Positions 7,823 to 16,800 of a DNA stretch of 64,000 bases are shown here, piece after piece. Source of the stretch: Brumimicrobium oceani. Lineage in GTDB: Bacteria > Bacteroidota > Bacteroidia > Flavobacteriales_D > Crocinitomicaceae. Both the position numbers and the translations under genes were made by a program. The notes below the pieces were generated by a model, which saw only the letters and a list, made by a program, of their open reading frames with translations, ran no database searches and was not told where the DNA came from. The stretch is taken from contig NZ_QFRJ01000005.1 in assembly GCF_003143775.1 (NCBI RefSeq), forward strand, positions 1 to 64,000, in the 5' to 3' direction. Position 1 is the first letter of the stretch. Each line of letters opens with the position of its first letter.

Positions 7823-9703
7823 TCAAAGCGCTTCATACTCCTCATACAACAATTGCATCAAAGCATTACACCTTTCCCTCTCCTTACTCAAAACATCAGC
7901 ATCAAAGGTATTCACGATATATTTTTGATAATCCAAGTGAAAAGTAAACTGACCTTTTGGAGTTACCCAACCAAAACCTCTCGTTGTCGTATGTAAAGCA
8001 AATTCGGGAACATTCGGATTCAATAAATCTTTACTCCAAGGATAATCATTTCCGGTGTCTACTTTCATTTGATACATTAAAGTTGCTGCAATATCTGCTT
8101 GCGAACCTACTTTGTCAATTACCATTCCTCGGGCTGAATCTTTTAAGGCCGGGCCATATAAAAGCAAAGGAATTCTGTAAAATTCTGAATCGTTTGGGTT
8201 GGTAACATAAGGAGAAGCATGACCATGATCTGCAACAATCACAAATAAGGTGTTTTCGTGCCAATCTTGTTTTTTAGCATCTTCGATAAAGTCAGCGAGA
8301 CATTGATCTGCATATATCACAGAATTCATAAAATTCTTTTCTGCACCTTCCCATTTAGGCTTGTTGTGACCAGGAAAGTCATAAGGCGAATGCGTGCTTC
8401 CGGTGAATGCACATTCAATAAACGGTTCTTCTTGCTGATTTACTTTTTCTAAGAACATTTTGAATAAATCCTCATCATAATAATTCAGTTTTCCCTTTTT
8501 TAATCCTGAAGGAAAATCAGATTCATCTTGAATTCTTTCAAAACCATGATCTGTGAAATAACTGTCGATATTTCCGTATTTTAAATCTCCACTAAATAAG
8601 TATCCGGCAGTATATCCTCTTGGTTTAAGACTTTGGTTGAGCGATTTTAACTTTCTGTGCTTAAAAGGCTGCATAGAAATTGAAATTTCTGGTAAGGCTG
8701 GATAACCTGAAAAAATACTAGAATTTCCAATTTCTGAAGTGCTTCCCGTAGAGTATAAATTGGTAAACAAAACTCCTTCTTTCGAAAGTTTGTCAAATTC
8801 TGGAGTCGCTCCGGGTTTTCCCGTAAAAGGATTGCTGATTGTTGATGTCCAGCTTTCTAGAATAACAAAAACTAGATTAGGCGAAGTGTTTTCTAAAATA
8901 TAAATGTCATGCTCTTTTTCATAAGTCAAGAAATCATTAAGAAGAACTTCAATTTTTTCATCATCGTAATCACTCAAGTATTCGCCAATATTAGAACGTT
9001 TGAAGAGCAAAAAGCTTTTTCCAAAAAAGTAAGGTGAATTCACCGAAATGTCGTTAACAATGTATTTTTTTGAGAAATAGGCTGCATCAATATTAATGGG
9101 AATCTGCTGAACTCCTCCACGTGCAAAAACGAAATAAACACCCAATAAAATGGGTAATGTTGGAAGGAAAAGCACGATTTTCGCCCATAATGGACTTTGT
9201 TTTACAGTAAACTTCTCTTTTTTCAGAAGCCATTTCATGATTTTCCAACCAAAGACAACTTCTAAAATCAGGTAGAAGACAAACCAGAAAGTCATGCTGT
9301 AATCTGCAGTTCTAAAAACTTCGTCCGGATTTCCTAAATGCATAAAAACCCGTGAAGTAAGTTTATGATTCCATTCTCCGTATGCATTAATTTCGCCTGC
9401 ATGAATCATAGAAACTAGAATCAGCTCAGTGATTACAACAACTTTGAAAATGATAAAAAGAAACTTCTTTTGAAATACAATATAACTCAGGATAAAAATA
9501 AGCGGAATGGCGCTTAAATAAGCTCCCATAGAAATATCTAATCTTATCGAATGGAAAAACACTTGAATCCACTCCCAAAAGGAGGAATCTGAAAGTTTTG
9601 GGAGGTTGTGAATAGAGAAGAGTATTCTTTGAAAATCGAAAACTAAAATCCAAAAAAGCAGCAATAATAAGAACGCTAAACCTGTTTTTTTAAAGATTTT
9701 CAT
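7823..9703 (-). CDS. LTA synthase/sulfatase-family membrane phosphotransferase
   Basis: A 626-aa enzyme of the alkaline phosphatase superfamily (LtaS/OpgB-like). About five N-terminal membrane spans (residues 10-200) are followed by an extracytoplasmic sulfatase fold. Metal-site and catalytic residues are visible: Glu283 in ILESWTS, the putative nucleophile Thr322 in GSTSEIGNSS, THSPY, and DHGH at 492-495. Relatives transfer phosphoglycerol or phosphoethanolamine onto glycans or lipids. A Gram-negative host does not make lipoteichoic acid, so the acceptor is probably a periplasmic or surface glycan or lipid; that is inference. Last gene of a plsC-gatC-lipoprotein operon, 33 bases after the lipoprotein gene. 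Confidence 0.85.
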   Translation of the reverse strand: MKIFKKTGLAFLLLLLFWILVFDFQRILFSIHNLPKLSDSSFWEWIQVFFHSIRLDISMGAYLSAIPLIFILSYIVFQKKFLFIIFKVVVITELILVSMIHAGEINAYGEWNHKLTSRVFMHLGNPDEVFRTADYSMTFWFVFYLILEVVFGWKIMKWLLKKEKFTVKQSPLWAKIVLFLPTLPILLGVYFVFARGGVQQIPINIDAAYFSKKYIVNDISVNSPYFFGKSFLLFKRSNIGEYLSDYDDEKIEVLLNDFLTYEKEHDIYILENTSPNLVFVILESWTSTISNPFTGKPGATPEFDKLSKEGVLFTNLYSTGSTSEIGNSSIFSGYPALPEISISMQPFKHRKLKSLNQSLKPRGYTAGYLFSGDLKYGNIDSYFTDHGFERIQDESDFPSGLKKGKLNYYDEDLFKMFLEKVNQQEEPFIECAFTGSTHSPYDFPGHNKPKWEGAEKNFMNSVIYADQCLADFIEDAKKQDWHENTLFVIVADHGHASPYVTNPNDSEFYRIPLLLYGPALKDSARGMVIDKVGSQADIAATLMYQMKVDTGNDYPWSKDLLNPNVPEFALHTTTRGFGWVTPKGQFTFHLDYQKYIVNTFDADVLSKERERCNALMQLLYEEYEAL

Positions 9704-9736
9704 TGGAATATTCGATAAAATGTGAAAAGGGGAGTT

Positions 9737-10009
9737 TTACAAATCTGGATTAATCTCTAAGGATTGACACTCTGCTGCTCTTTTGTGCAATTCTGCGGGA
9801 GACATCTCTTGAAAAGGTGCGCAAAGGCTATCGTATTTTGCTTTAGCGCTATTCAAACTATCTTCCCCAGCTTGTGTAGGCGCACGATTAAAGAATGAAG
9901 CTGAAATTTTATTCACATCTTCTCCTGCTTCAACGCAATCACAAAGCGGTTGATTATTGCTGCAAGAAACAAATAAAGTAAGAAGTAGTAAGAGACTTAA
10001 TATTTTCAT
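9737..10009 (-). CDS. Small putative lipoprotein
   Basis: Ninety residues beginning with a hydrophobic signal (MKILSLLLLLTLFV) and a lipobox-like SC at Cys16, so probably exported and lipidated. The mature part has two more Cys (CDC) and several charged helices; I recognise no family. Its ATG overlaps the gatC stop by four bases (ATGA), indicating translational coupling, and it precedes the LTA-synthase-like gene. Phe at the -3 position makes the lipobox imperfect. Confidence 0.7.
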   Translation of the reverse strand: MKILSLLLLLTLFVSCSNNQPLCDCVEAGEDVNKISASFFNRAPTQAGEDSLNSAKAKYDSLCAPFQEMSPAELHKRAAECQSLEINPDL

Positions 10010-10308
10010 TCATCTAAGGTTTTGTCCAAAACTTTTGGAATTCTAAAGTAATCAGAATCTTTTTTAGGAGCATTTCTCAAAGCTTCTTCATGCGTAATAG
10101 TTTGTTGTGGCACATCTTCACGCAAAACATTCACACCTTCAGACATAAAAACAAGCGGCTCCACATTATCAGTGTCAATTTCATTGAGTTTACCCATGAA
10201 ATCAATGATGTTATCCATATCATTTTTTATGGCAACTTTATCTTCCCCTGTGAAAGAAAGTCTCGCCAAATGAGCAATGTGATCGATTAATTCGTCTTTA
10301 ATTTCCAT
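10006..10308 (-). CDS. gatC: Asp-tRNA(Asn)/Glu-tRNA(Gln) amidotransferase subunit C
   Basis: Hundred-residue GatC, which stabilises the GatA-GatB amidotransferase making Gln-tRNA(Gln) and/or Asn-tRNA(Asn). The family pattern is clear: N-terminal helix with HIAHLARLSF, central NIIDFMGKLNEIDTDNVEP and a C-terminal DSDYFRIPKVL. gatA and gatB are not in the window, so the complex is encoded at separate loci. It lies 26 bases after plsC and overlaps the lipoprotein gene by four bases. Confidence 0.93.
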   Translation of the reverse strand: MEIKDELIDHIAHLARLSFTGEDKVAIKNDMDNIIDFMGKLNEIDTDNVEPLVFMSEGVNVLREDVPQQTITHEEALRNAPKKDSDYFRIPKVLDKTLDE

Positions 10309-10334
10309 TTTGATTCAAAATTATAAATGCAAAA

Positions 10335-11081
10335 TTAGTCATTTTTTTGCGGTAAATAAGAATCAATCACTTGATATGTTCTTTCTTTGATTGTATTGAC
10401 TTCTTCTGATTGTATTTCCTCGGCTTCAATCATTTCATGGAATTGAATTTTTGCCAAACCTGGCATTGCTGGATTACAAAAATTATCGGGGTCAGAAAAG
10501 AGTTTGAAGTGATTAATGAAGGTTATGGGAAGTATGGCGCATGAGCTTGATTTTGCCAATTGAAAAGCGCCGTCTTTAAAAGGTGCCAATTGGGGAGCAC
10601 AATTTGGAATTCCTCCTTCAGGAAATATTACGATGCTCCAGCCATTTTTTAAAGCTTTTTTGGCTTGAATAAATGCTTTCGCTGAGCGAATGCTGCTGCT
10701 TCTGTCAACAGGAATATTTAATTTCTTGAAGAATGTTTTAACCAAAGGATATTTTAAAATTTCACTCTTTCCCATAAATATGAATTTTTGCTGTGGTAAA
10801 ACACTGTACAAAATGAATATGTCTAAATACGAAGTGTGATTAGCAACAATAATGTATGGATTATCACTTTTTGGTGGTCTTCTGTTGTGTTCGACCGCAT
10901 AGAAACACATTATTCTAACGCATCTCGACCAAGCAACGTTAATTTTAAAGCTAAGGTGATGTAGGTTTTTAAATGAAAGTACAAGTAACAAAGGAGGGTA
11001 GAATAGGAGTAGGGTTAACCCAAACACCACCCCGATATATAGCTTCCATGCATAGTAAAATATTCCTTGAATGTACTTCAT
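10335..11081 (-). CDS. plsC: 1-acyl-glycerol-3-phosphate acyltransferase family
   Basis: Membrane-associated acyltransferase, 248 aa from the ATG at 11081; a TTG seven codons upstream is possible but less likely. After an N-terminal hydrophobic region comes the HX4D catalytic motif NHTSYLD (His about 82, Asp about 87), then the substrate-binding FPEGG near residue 153. Family members make phosphatidic acid from lysophosphatidic acid, though the family also includes acyltransferases for ornithine lipids and other acceptors. First gene of the plsC-gatC-lipoprotein-LtaS-like operon, divergent from trpS. Confidence 0.85.
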   Translation of the reverse strand: MKYIQGIFYYAWKLYIGVVFGLTLLLFYPPLLLVLSFKNLHHLSFKINVAWSRCVRIMCFYAVEHNRRPPKSDNPYIIVANHTSYLDIFILYSVLPQQKFIFMGKSEILKYPLVKTFFKKLNIPVDRSSSIRSAKAFIQAKKALKNGWSIVIFPEGGIPNCAPQLAPFKDGAFQLAKSSSCAILPITFINHFKLFSDPDNFCNPAMPGLAKIQFHEMIEAEEIQSEEVNTIKERTYQVIDSYLPQKND

Positions 11082-11113
11082 CTTGTTTTTAATACCCACC
11101 AAATATAAATAAT

Positions 11114-11145
11114 TTGCTTAGGTCTTCAACAAAAGATTATTTTTG
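11114..11145 (+). promoter_or_regulatory. Promoter of trpS
   Basis: TTG at 11114-11116 and TATTTTTG at 11138-11145, 21 bases apart, match the Bacteroidota consensus. The -7 ends 38 bases before the chosen trpS ATG, which supports that internal start over the upstream GTG at 11145: that codon would overlap the promoter. Confidence 0.65.
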
Positions 11146-11183
11146 TGGGTAACTATTTTTTACACACAAAAATCAGTTTTATT

Positions 11184-12155
11184 ATGACACGTGTTTTAAC
11201 AGGGGTACAAAGTACCGGGGTTCCTCATTTAGGAAATTTATTAGGAGCAATTTTGCCAGCAATCAATATGGCAAACAATAGCGATAATGAATCATTCTTG
11301 TTTATTGCGGATTTACATTCATTGACATCAATTAAAGATGGAGAAACATTAAGCAACAATACTTACGGAGTTGCTGCAGCTTGGCTTGCACTGGGACTGA
11401 ACCCAGAGAAAACAGTTTTTTACCGTCAAAGTGATGTGCCAGAAACAACTGAACTGACGTGGTATTTAATGTGTCATTTTCAATATCAAAGATTAACACT
11501 TGCACATTCTTTCAAAGACAAAGCAGGAAGAACAAGCGATATTAATGCTGGATTATTTAATTATCCAATGTTGATGGCGGCAGATATTTTATTGTACGAT
11601 GCAAATGAAGTTCCTGTAGGAAAAGATCAATTGCAGCACATAGAGATGACAAGAGATGTTGCTCAAAAACTAAATACGAGCGTTGGAAAAGACGTTCTAG
11701 TTATTCCTGAAGGCGTTATTGATGAAGAATCGAAATTGATTCCTGGAACTGATGGTGGAAAAATGAGTAAGTCGAGAAATAATTTCATTAATATCTTTTT
11801 GCCAGAAAAAGCATTGAGAAAGCAAGTGATGAAAATTGAAACAGACAGCACGCCAATGGAAGATCCAAAAGACCCTGAAACGTGTAATGTTTATGCAATC
11901 TACAAGCTCTTAGGTAGTCAAGAGCAAATTCAAGCTTTGGGAGATAAATATCGTGCTGGAAACTTTGGATATGGTCATGCAAAACAAGCACTTTTTGAAC
12001 TAATCATCGAGAAATTTAAAGTTGAACGTGAGAAATTCAATTATTTCATGGAAAACAAAGATGAAGTAGATAGTATTTTGAGTGCTGGAGCAGATAAAGC
12101 AAGAAAAGTAGCGCGACAAACTTTGTACAGAGTAAGAAGAGAGTTAGGATATTGA
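11184..12155 (+). CDS. trpS: Tryptophanyl-tRNA synthetase
   Basis: Class I aminoacyl-tRNA synthetase charging tRNA-Trp, 323 aa from the ATG at 11184. The HIGH-type motif reads PHLGN (residues 14-18) and the KMSKS motif is complete at 193-197 (GGKMSKSRNN). Length is normal for bacterial TrpS. The reading could extend in frame to a GTG at 11145, but that codon falls inside the promoter and the extra residues do not match the family. Single gene, divergent from plsC. Confidence 0.96.
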   Translation: MTRVLTGVQSTGVPHLGNLLGAILPAINMANNSDNESFLFIADLHSLTSIKDGETLSNNTYGVAAAWLALGLNPEKTVFYRQSDVPETTELTWYLMCHFQYQRLTLAHSFKDKAGRTSDINAGLFNYPMLMAADILLYDANEVPVGKDQLQHIEMTRDVAQKLNTSVGKDVLVIPEGVIDEESKLIPGTDGGKMSKSRNNFINIFLPEKALRKQVMKIETDSTPMEDPKDPETCNVYAIYKLLGSQEQIQALGDKYRAGNFGYGHAKQALFELIIEKFKVEREKFNYFMENKDEVDSILSAGADKARKVARQTLYRVRRELGY

Positions 12156-12166
12156 TTTAGTAATAC

Positions 12167-12279
12167 TTAATTCCGCAACCGAATTGCTTGATTGAAGGAC
12201 ATAATGTTGGTATACCAAGGAATATTTCCTTTGTTGATTTACAGTGCTTTTTATTACAGTGCTTTGATTGCGGAATTAA
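12167..12279. repeat. 12-bp inverted repeat after trpS
   Basis: TTAATTCCGCAA (12167-12178) and TTGCGGAATTAA (12268-12279) are perfect inverted copies 89 bases apart. Inside is a direct repeat of ACAGTGCTTT. They lie between the convergent trpS and symporter genes. Could be a folded transcript end or a small element remnant; function unknown. Confidence 0.5.
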
Positions 12280-12339
12280 TACTTATTAAATGCTACTGGC
12301 AAATAAGTTGAATTTTTGCTGATCTTTCGCTAATGACTA

Positions 12340-14172
12340 TTAAAAAGCTTTCCCCTTCATTTTTCGCCATAAATACAGTAAAATAATTCCTGCAACTACC
12401 GTAATTGATAAAAATATCGCTGCGTTTCCGTATTCACCGTAAATTACTTTTCCTGTGGTGAATAGACTTCCATAAACCAATATAGTTCCTGCCATTACTG
12501 CAAGAATTCCTGTTGGAACAGACCACTCTTCTTTGCTTGTGATAAGTTCAATATTTTCACTTTTAGCTTGGTCAATAATTTTTTTCCAGCCTGGTCCTCC
12601 GGGTTGTGTTTTCTGATAGAAATTGTACAATACTTTCTTGTCTTCTTTTGGAGTGATGAAAGTGGCGATGAGCCAACAAATTGTTGTAAAAAGAACCACA
12701 AATGGATATTGAAGCCAAGATTCAAAAACACCTTCTTGGAAAGTTCCATCTGTTAAATTTCCACCAAATAAGTAAACTCCTAGAGAGGTAAAATTGAGTA
12801 AAATCGAGATGATTCCAGAAACAAACATCGCTGTAATTTCGCTCCAAGCATTTATTCTCGACCAAAACCAACGCAAAATAAATACCAATCCTGTTCCTGC
12901 TCCAAACATGATAATGATGTCGAAAAGCTGCAAGGCATTGTTCAATAATAAAGCAAGAATTGCACTAATTATAAACAACAAAATAGTAGAACCACGACCT
13001 ACCCTAACCAATTCTTTTTCAGAAGCATTTTTATTGATGTGTTGACTATAGAAATCATTTACAATGTATGAAGAACCCCAATTCAAATGTGTAGAAATTG
13101 TTGACATATAAGCAGCGCCCAACGAAGCCAAAACCAATCCTAGAAGTCCAGCAGGAAGCATTGTTAGCATTGCAGAATACGCTAAATCTTGACCCAATTT
13201 ACTTTCTTCTACATTTGGAAAGGCCGCTTGAATACTTGCAATGTCTGGGAAAATAACGAGTGAAGCCAATGCAACGATAATCCATGGCCACGGACGCAAC
13301 GCATAATGCATTACGTTAAAAAAGAAGGTAGCTCCAACGGCATGATTTTCATCTTTAGCCGCCAACATTCTTTGTGCGATATATCCACCTCCACCAGGCT
13401 CAGCACCGGGAAACCAAGAGCTCCACCATTGAACTGCTAATGGAATAATAAGAATACTTATGAATTTTTCTTTATCGCTCCAATTCGGCACTAAATCGAT
13501 TTTATTTTTAACATTTTCGTGAGTAATTAATTCTGTTAAACCTCCAACCTCTGGCAGATTCACCAAGTAATAAGCCGCTCCAATAGAACCTGCCATTGCC
13601 ACAAAAAACAAAAGGAAATCGGAATAAATTACTCCTCTAAATCCTCCTATTGCGCTAAATAAAACGGTAATTGTTCCTGCGATTCCGACCACCTCATAAG
13701 AAGAAAGTCCGAGCATAACTTGCCCAATTTTAATGGCTGCAAGCGTTACTGCTGCCATTGCTAATACGTTGAAAGCTAATCCCAAATAAATTGATCTAAA
13801 ACCACGTAAGAATTTTGCTGGAGCACCGCCGTAGCGCAATTCATAAAATTCCATGTCTGTTTCTACATTAGATCTTCTCCATAATTTCGCATAAACGAAA
13901 ACGGTAAGTAACCCCGTAATTAAGAAAGCCCACCAAACCCAGTTTCCAGAAACTCCATCATTTCTCACAATATCTGTTACCAAATTTGGCGTATCTGTAG
14001 AAAAGGTTGTGGCCACCATAGAAAAACCGAGCAACCACCAAGGCATATTTCTGCCAGACAAAAAGAACTCGGTACTGTTTTTTCCTGATTTTTTGGACAC
14101 CACAACTCCAATCGCAATTACTGCAAGAAAAATGAAAATGATTATTCCGTAATCTAAAGCTGTTAATGTCAT
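12340..14172 (-). CDS. Sodium:solute symporter (SSS family)
   Basis: Inner-membrane symporter of 610 aa with about 14 hydrophobic spans. The N terminus shows the family pattern: TM1, then a charged segment with STEFFLSGRNMPWWLLG and a following STDTPNLV helix. This matches the SSS family (PutP/SglT relatives) that couples solute uptake to sodium. Close relatives are often annotated as sugar or sialic-acid/amino-acid carriers, but nothing in the neighbourhood identifies the substrate. Single minus-strand gene. Confidence 0.87.
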   Translation of the reverse strand: MTLTALDYGIIIFIFLAVIAIGVVVSKKSGKNSTEFFLSGRNMPWWLLGFSMVATTFSTDTPNLVTDIVRNDGVSGNWVWWAFLITGLLTVFVYAKLWRRSNVETDMEFYELRYGGAPAKFLRGFRSIYLGLAFNVLAMAAVTLAAIKIGQVMLGLSSYEVVGIAGTITVLFSAIGGFRGVIYSDFLLFFVAMAGSIGAAYYLVNLPEVGGLTELITHENVKNKIDLVPNWSDKEKFISILIIPLAVQWWSSWFPGAEPGGGGYIAQRMLAAKDENHAVGATFFFNVMHYALRPWPWIIVALASLVIFPDIASIQAAFPNVEESKLGQDLAYSAMLTMLPAGLLGLVLASLGAAYMSTISTHLNWGSSYIVNDFYSQHINKNASEKELVRVGRGSTILLFIISAILALLLNNALQLFDIIIMFGAGTGLVFILRWFWSRINAWSEITAMFVSGIISILLNFTSLGVYLFGGNLTDGTFQEGVFESWLQYPFVVLFTTICWLIATFITPKEDKKVLYNFYQKTQPGGPGWKKIIDQAKSENIELITSKEEWSVPTGILAVMAGTILVYGSLFTTGKVIYGEYGNAAIFLSITVVAGIILLYLWRKMKGKAF

Positions 14173-14302
14173 AGTGTTGTTGTCTGCTGCTTGATTGAAA
14201 TTGATTTAAAAAAGCACTCAGTTTTAATTGGGTTAAAATTAGAATTTATTTTGTGGTGGGCTAATGAAGGTGAGTGTTATTTTGAAAATTGAGCTGTATT
14301 GG

Positions 14303-14352
14303 TACGCGGATGACGCAGATCTCCGAACGCAGTTTTAGGCGGATTTTCATGC
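14303..14352. repeat. Dispersed ACGCGGATGACGCAGAT-type repeat
   Basis: TACGCGGATGACGCAGATCT followed by AACGCAG, GCGGATTTTC and CATGC. It resembles the short dispersed repeats built from ACGCGGAT/ACGCAGAT units known from many bacterial genomes. It lies in the 447-base gap (14173-14619) between divergently read genes, where I see no supported ORF; the only other signal there is a -7 element at 14571. Confidence 0.5.
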
Positions 14353-14570
14353 AAAACTCTAAATATCACACTAATGGTCCGAGTGTTAAGATTGAATGTA
14401 AAATTAAGTTTTGTAATAAATGCATTATACCTAATTCACAAGAAAATATTTTAATAGTCAACCATGTAAATTATACTCAAATTACTTGTTATTTGATTTA
14501 CCCAACCAGTGGTTGGAGATTTGTTCTCATCACTATTCCAATACATTATCACCGTAATCTTTAAAAAGTA

Positions 14571-14578
14571 TATCTTTG
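14571..14578 (+). promoter_or_regulatory. -7 element upstream of the alpha/beta hydrolase
   Basis: TATCTTTG matches TAnnTTTG, 41 bases before the ATG at 14620. No good TTG lies at the right distance upstream. Confidence 0.45.
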
Positions 14579-14619
14579 GTTTGAGAACAGAATTCTGATT
14601 TTACATAAAAAATAAATCC

Positions 14620-15669
14620 ATGAAAATGACTTTCACTAATATTTCAAAAGCTGCTGCGGTCTCGTTCATCCTGATTTTTCAAACCAAAATTCATGCGCAA
14701 GAAAACTATTTAATTCATGATGAGGTTTTCACTGAACAGAGCATAACTTTCAATGAAAATGATGAAATATCCTATCTTATTAACTCCACAAATTTTGATA
14801 TAAATAAACCAACGGCTATTTATTTTAATGGTTCCTTGCCAGTTCCATTGATTATAGAATGGAAAAATGGAAGTTTAGGAATGATTCCATTTTCGTATTT
14901 TAATTTCAGTAAATTTCTTGAACGTTTTAATCTTATTTTAGTATCTAAACCCTTTGTTCCTGTTTATGCTAAAGAATCGGATTTAGTTAATTCAGAATAC
15001 GTTCCTGATATAAGTCAACCAGAATTGGTGGATTCAAACTTTGTGAAATCTAATAATTTGTATTATCTCGGAAAAAGAGGAGATTTTCTTGTTAATTCGT
15101 TGGTGAAAAATAAAGTGATTAATTCGAATCGGATTTTAACCATTGGTCACTCGCAAGGCGGATTGGAGGCGATTAGAGTTGCGAGTTTGAACAAATATGT
15201 GACAGATGTCGTAATGTTAGCATCGGCACCTTACGGAAGAACTCAACATGTTGCAAATGATTTCTATTTAAAATATTTACAGGGAGAAATTGATTTTAAA
15301 ACCTACCAGAAATATAAGGGAGAAATGCACCAATATATACGTGAAGGAAAAGTTCAAAAAGACAATTCAGACAAGAATTTTAAAGAGTCCATTTTAAGTT
15401 TTGAAGAACATAGTTTTAAGGATATGATGGCAACAAAAGCGAATATCCTTTATATTTCAGGAACGGAAGATATTGCTGGGCTGTATGCTGATCAAGTTGT
15501 GATTGATGCTATTCTTAATGGAAAAAACAATGTTCAATCTAAGCTTTATGAAAATGCAGAACATAGTTTTTACAAAGTTGAATCTACGGGAAAAGTGAAT
15601 TACGAAATCGACTATTGGGAGGAGGTTTTTGATGATGTTTTGGAATGGTTTGATGGGAATGGGGAATAG
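14620..15669 (+). CDS. Exported alpha/beta hydrolase
   Basis: A 349-aa protein with an N-terminal signal peptide (hydrophobic to about residue 23, cleavage likely after HAQ). The alpha/beta hydrolase nucleophile elbow is GHSQGG with Ser178. A likely acid is Asp284 (SGTED) and a likely base His315 (NAEHSF), giving a complete triad in the right order. It probably acts in the periplasm or outside as an esterase or peptidase-like hydrolase; the substrate is not predictable. Stands alone, with a 529-base non-coding gap after it. Confidence 0.75.
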   Translation: MKMTFTNISKAAAVSFILIFQTKIHAQENYLIHDEVFTEQSITFNENDEISYLINSTNFDINKPTAIYFNGSLPVPLIIEWKNGSLGMIPFSYFNFSKFLERFNLILVSKPFVPVYAKESDLVNSEYVPDISQPELVDSNFVKSNNLYYLGKRGDFLVNSLVKNKVINSNRILTIGHSQGGLEAIRVASLNKYVTDVVMLASAPYGRTQHVANDFYLKYLQGEIDFKTYQKYKGEMHQYIREGKVQKDNSDKNFKESILSFEEHSFKDMMATKANILYISGTEDIAGLYADQVVIDAILNGKNNVQSKLYENAEHSFYKVESTGKVNYEIDYWEEVFDDVLEWFDGNGE

Positions 15670-16125
15670 TTTTTCGAATTTTTAAATGCCATATTCCGAT
15701 TGAATACTCATTCTTTCTCACAATCAATAATCCCAATCTCCCTTTTTTCCTACCATTCGATGGAAAAAGAACTAATCCCCTGGCTTAATCCCTCACGATT
15801 TATTTGGAACAAGTTATTCAAAGAATTAACCGATTCGAAAACCTAAACTTAACTCAACTAATGCTAATTTATACTAGTGTTGCAGTCATTCTTGAAAGGG
15901 AGAACATTTCTACATCCTCAGTCAGTTGACTGAAGGGACCGAGGGAGAGGACTCCGAAATTTAAATTTATCTTTTCATAATTTTCTACTTATACCAAAAT
16001 TTATTTCCAATTATTCCTCCTCATCTCATTTATTTCACTATCTTAATAATAGAGCGCTTAGAAAAAGTACCAAATCAAACATAAAACCGCTTACTGTGTT
16101 TTTAATTTGAAAATAATTTAGAAAA
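15670..16125. other. Non-coding gap with repeat remnants
   Basis: No supported gene. It holds CCATTCGATGG, a TCAGTCAGTTGACTGA palindrome (around 15919-15934) followed by GGGACCGAGGGAGAGGA. The GACCGAGG-AG piece is shared with 39368-39379, so both gaps probably contain degraded copies of the same dispersed element. The bcp promoter follows. Confidence 0.45.
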
Positions 16126-16158
16126 TTGACGATAATCAAAATAAAGTTATTACATTTG
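16126..16158 (+). promoter_or_regulatory. Promoter of bcp
   Basis: TTGAC starts at 16126 and TACATTTG lies at 16151-16158, 22 bases between TTG and TA. This is a good match to the Bacteroidota promoter and lies 40 bases before the start codon. Confidence 0.65.
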
Positions 16159-16198
16159 ATTATAATATTGTCAACAGAATGTTTAAAATAATATCAAA

Positions 16199-16666
16199 AT
16201 GACGAATTTACAAAAAGGAGATGTTGCTCCAAGTTTTACAGGAAAAGATCAAAACGGAAAAGAAATTTCACTTTCTGACTATAAAGGAAAAAAGGTGGCG
16301 TTATACTTTTACCCTAAAGACATGACACCAGGTTGTACAAATCAGGCTTGTAACTTGAGAGATAATTATGCTGAACTGGAAAAAGAAGGCGTTGTTATTT
16401 TAGGTGTAAGCCCAGATGCTGAAGCTCGTCACCAAAAGTTCATTGAAAAATATGATTTACCTTTTCCTTTGATTGCAGACACAGAGCATGAACTAATTAA
16501 TGCTTATGGTATTTGGGGACCAAAGAAATTTATGGGAAAAGAATATGATGGATTACACAGAACAACATTTTTAATTAACGAAGATGGAAAGATTCATGAC
16601 GTAATTAAAAAGCCTAAAACCAAGGCACATGCGGAGGAAATTACAAAAAGTTTTGAAGCAGAATAA
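16199..16666 (+). CDS. bcp: Thiol peroxidase/peroxiredoxin, Bcp type
   Basis: Peroxiredoxin of 155 aa that reduces hydrogen peroxide and organic peroxides with thioredoxin. The peroxidatic Cys46 is in the PGCT motif and the resolving Cys51 five residues later gives the CTxxxC pattern of atypical two-Cys Bcp/PrxQ enzymes. Length is typical. It precedes recA by 134 bases but has its own promoter, and recA seems to have its own operator, so they are probably separate units. Confidence 0.93.
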   Translation: MTNLQKGDVAPSFTGKDQNGKEISLSDYKGKKVALYFYPKDMTPGCTNQACNLRDNYAELEKEGVVILGVSPDAEARHQKFIEKYDLPFPLIADTEHELINAYGIWGPKKFMGKEYDGLHRTTFLINEDGKIHDVIKKPKTKAHAEEITKSFEAE

Positions 16667-16747
16667 CAAGCCCCTTAAAAATTTAAAATCAGCAACTTGA
16701 GACTAAAATAGAAAAGAATAAATCAACCAAATCACAATAATTTTACC

Positions 16748-16770
16748 AGAACGTAAAAAGATTACGTTCT
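16748..16770 (+). promoter_or_regulatory. Palindromic candidate operator upstream of recA
   Basis: AGAACGTAA (16748-16756) and TTACGTTCT (16762-16770) form a perfect 9-bp inverted repeat around five bases, 30 bases before the recA start. Position and symmetry fit an SOS-type repressor site (GAAC...GTTC half sites recall the Firmicute LexA box, with a different spacing). Many Bacteroidota lack canonical LexA, so the binding protein is unknown. It could also be a small mRNA hairpin. Confidence 0.5.
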
Positions 16771-16800
16771 GCACACCTAAATTTGCTAAAAATAAACGAT

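Noticed and set aside
14289-14564. ORF of 91 codons upstream of the alpha/beta hydrolase
   Set aside because: It begins inside a dispersed repeat and has no recognisable features; probably chance.
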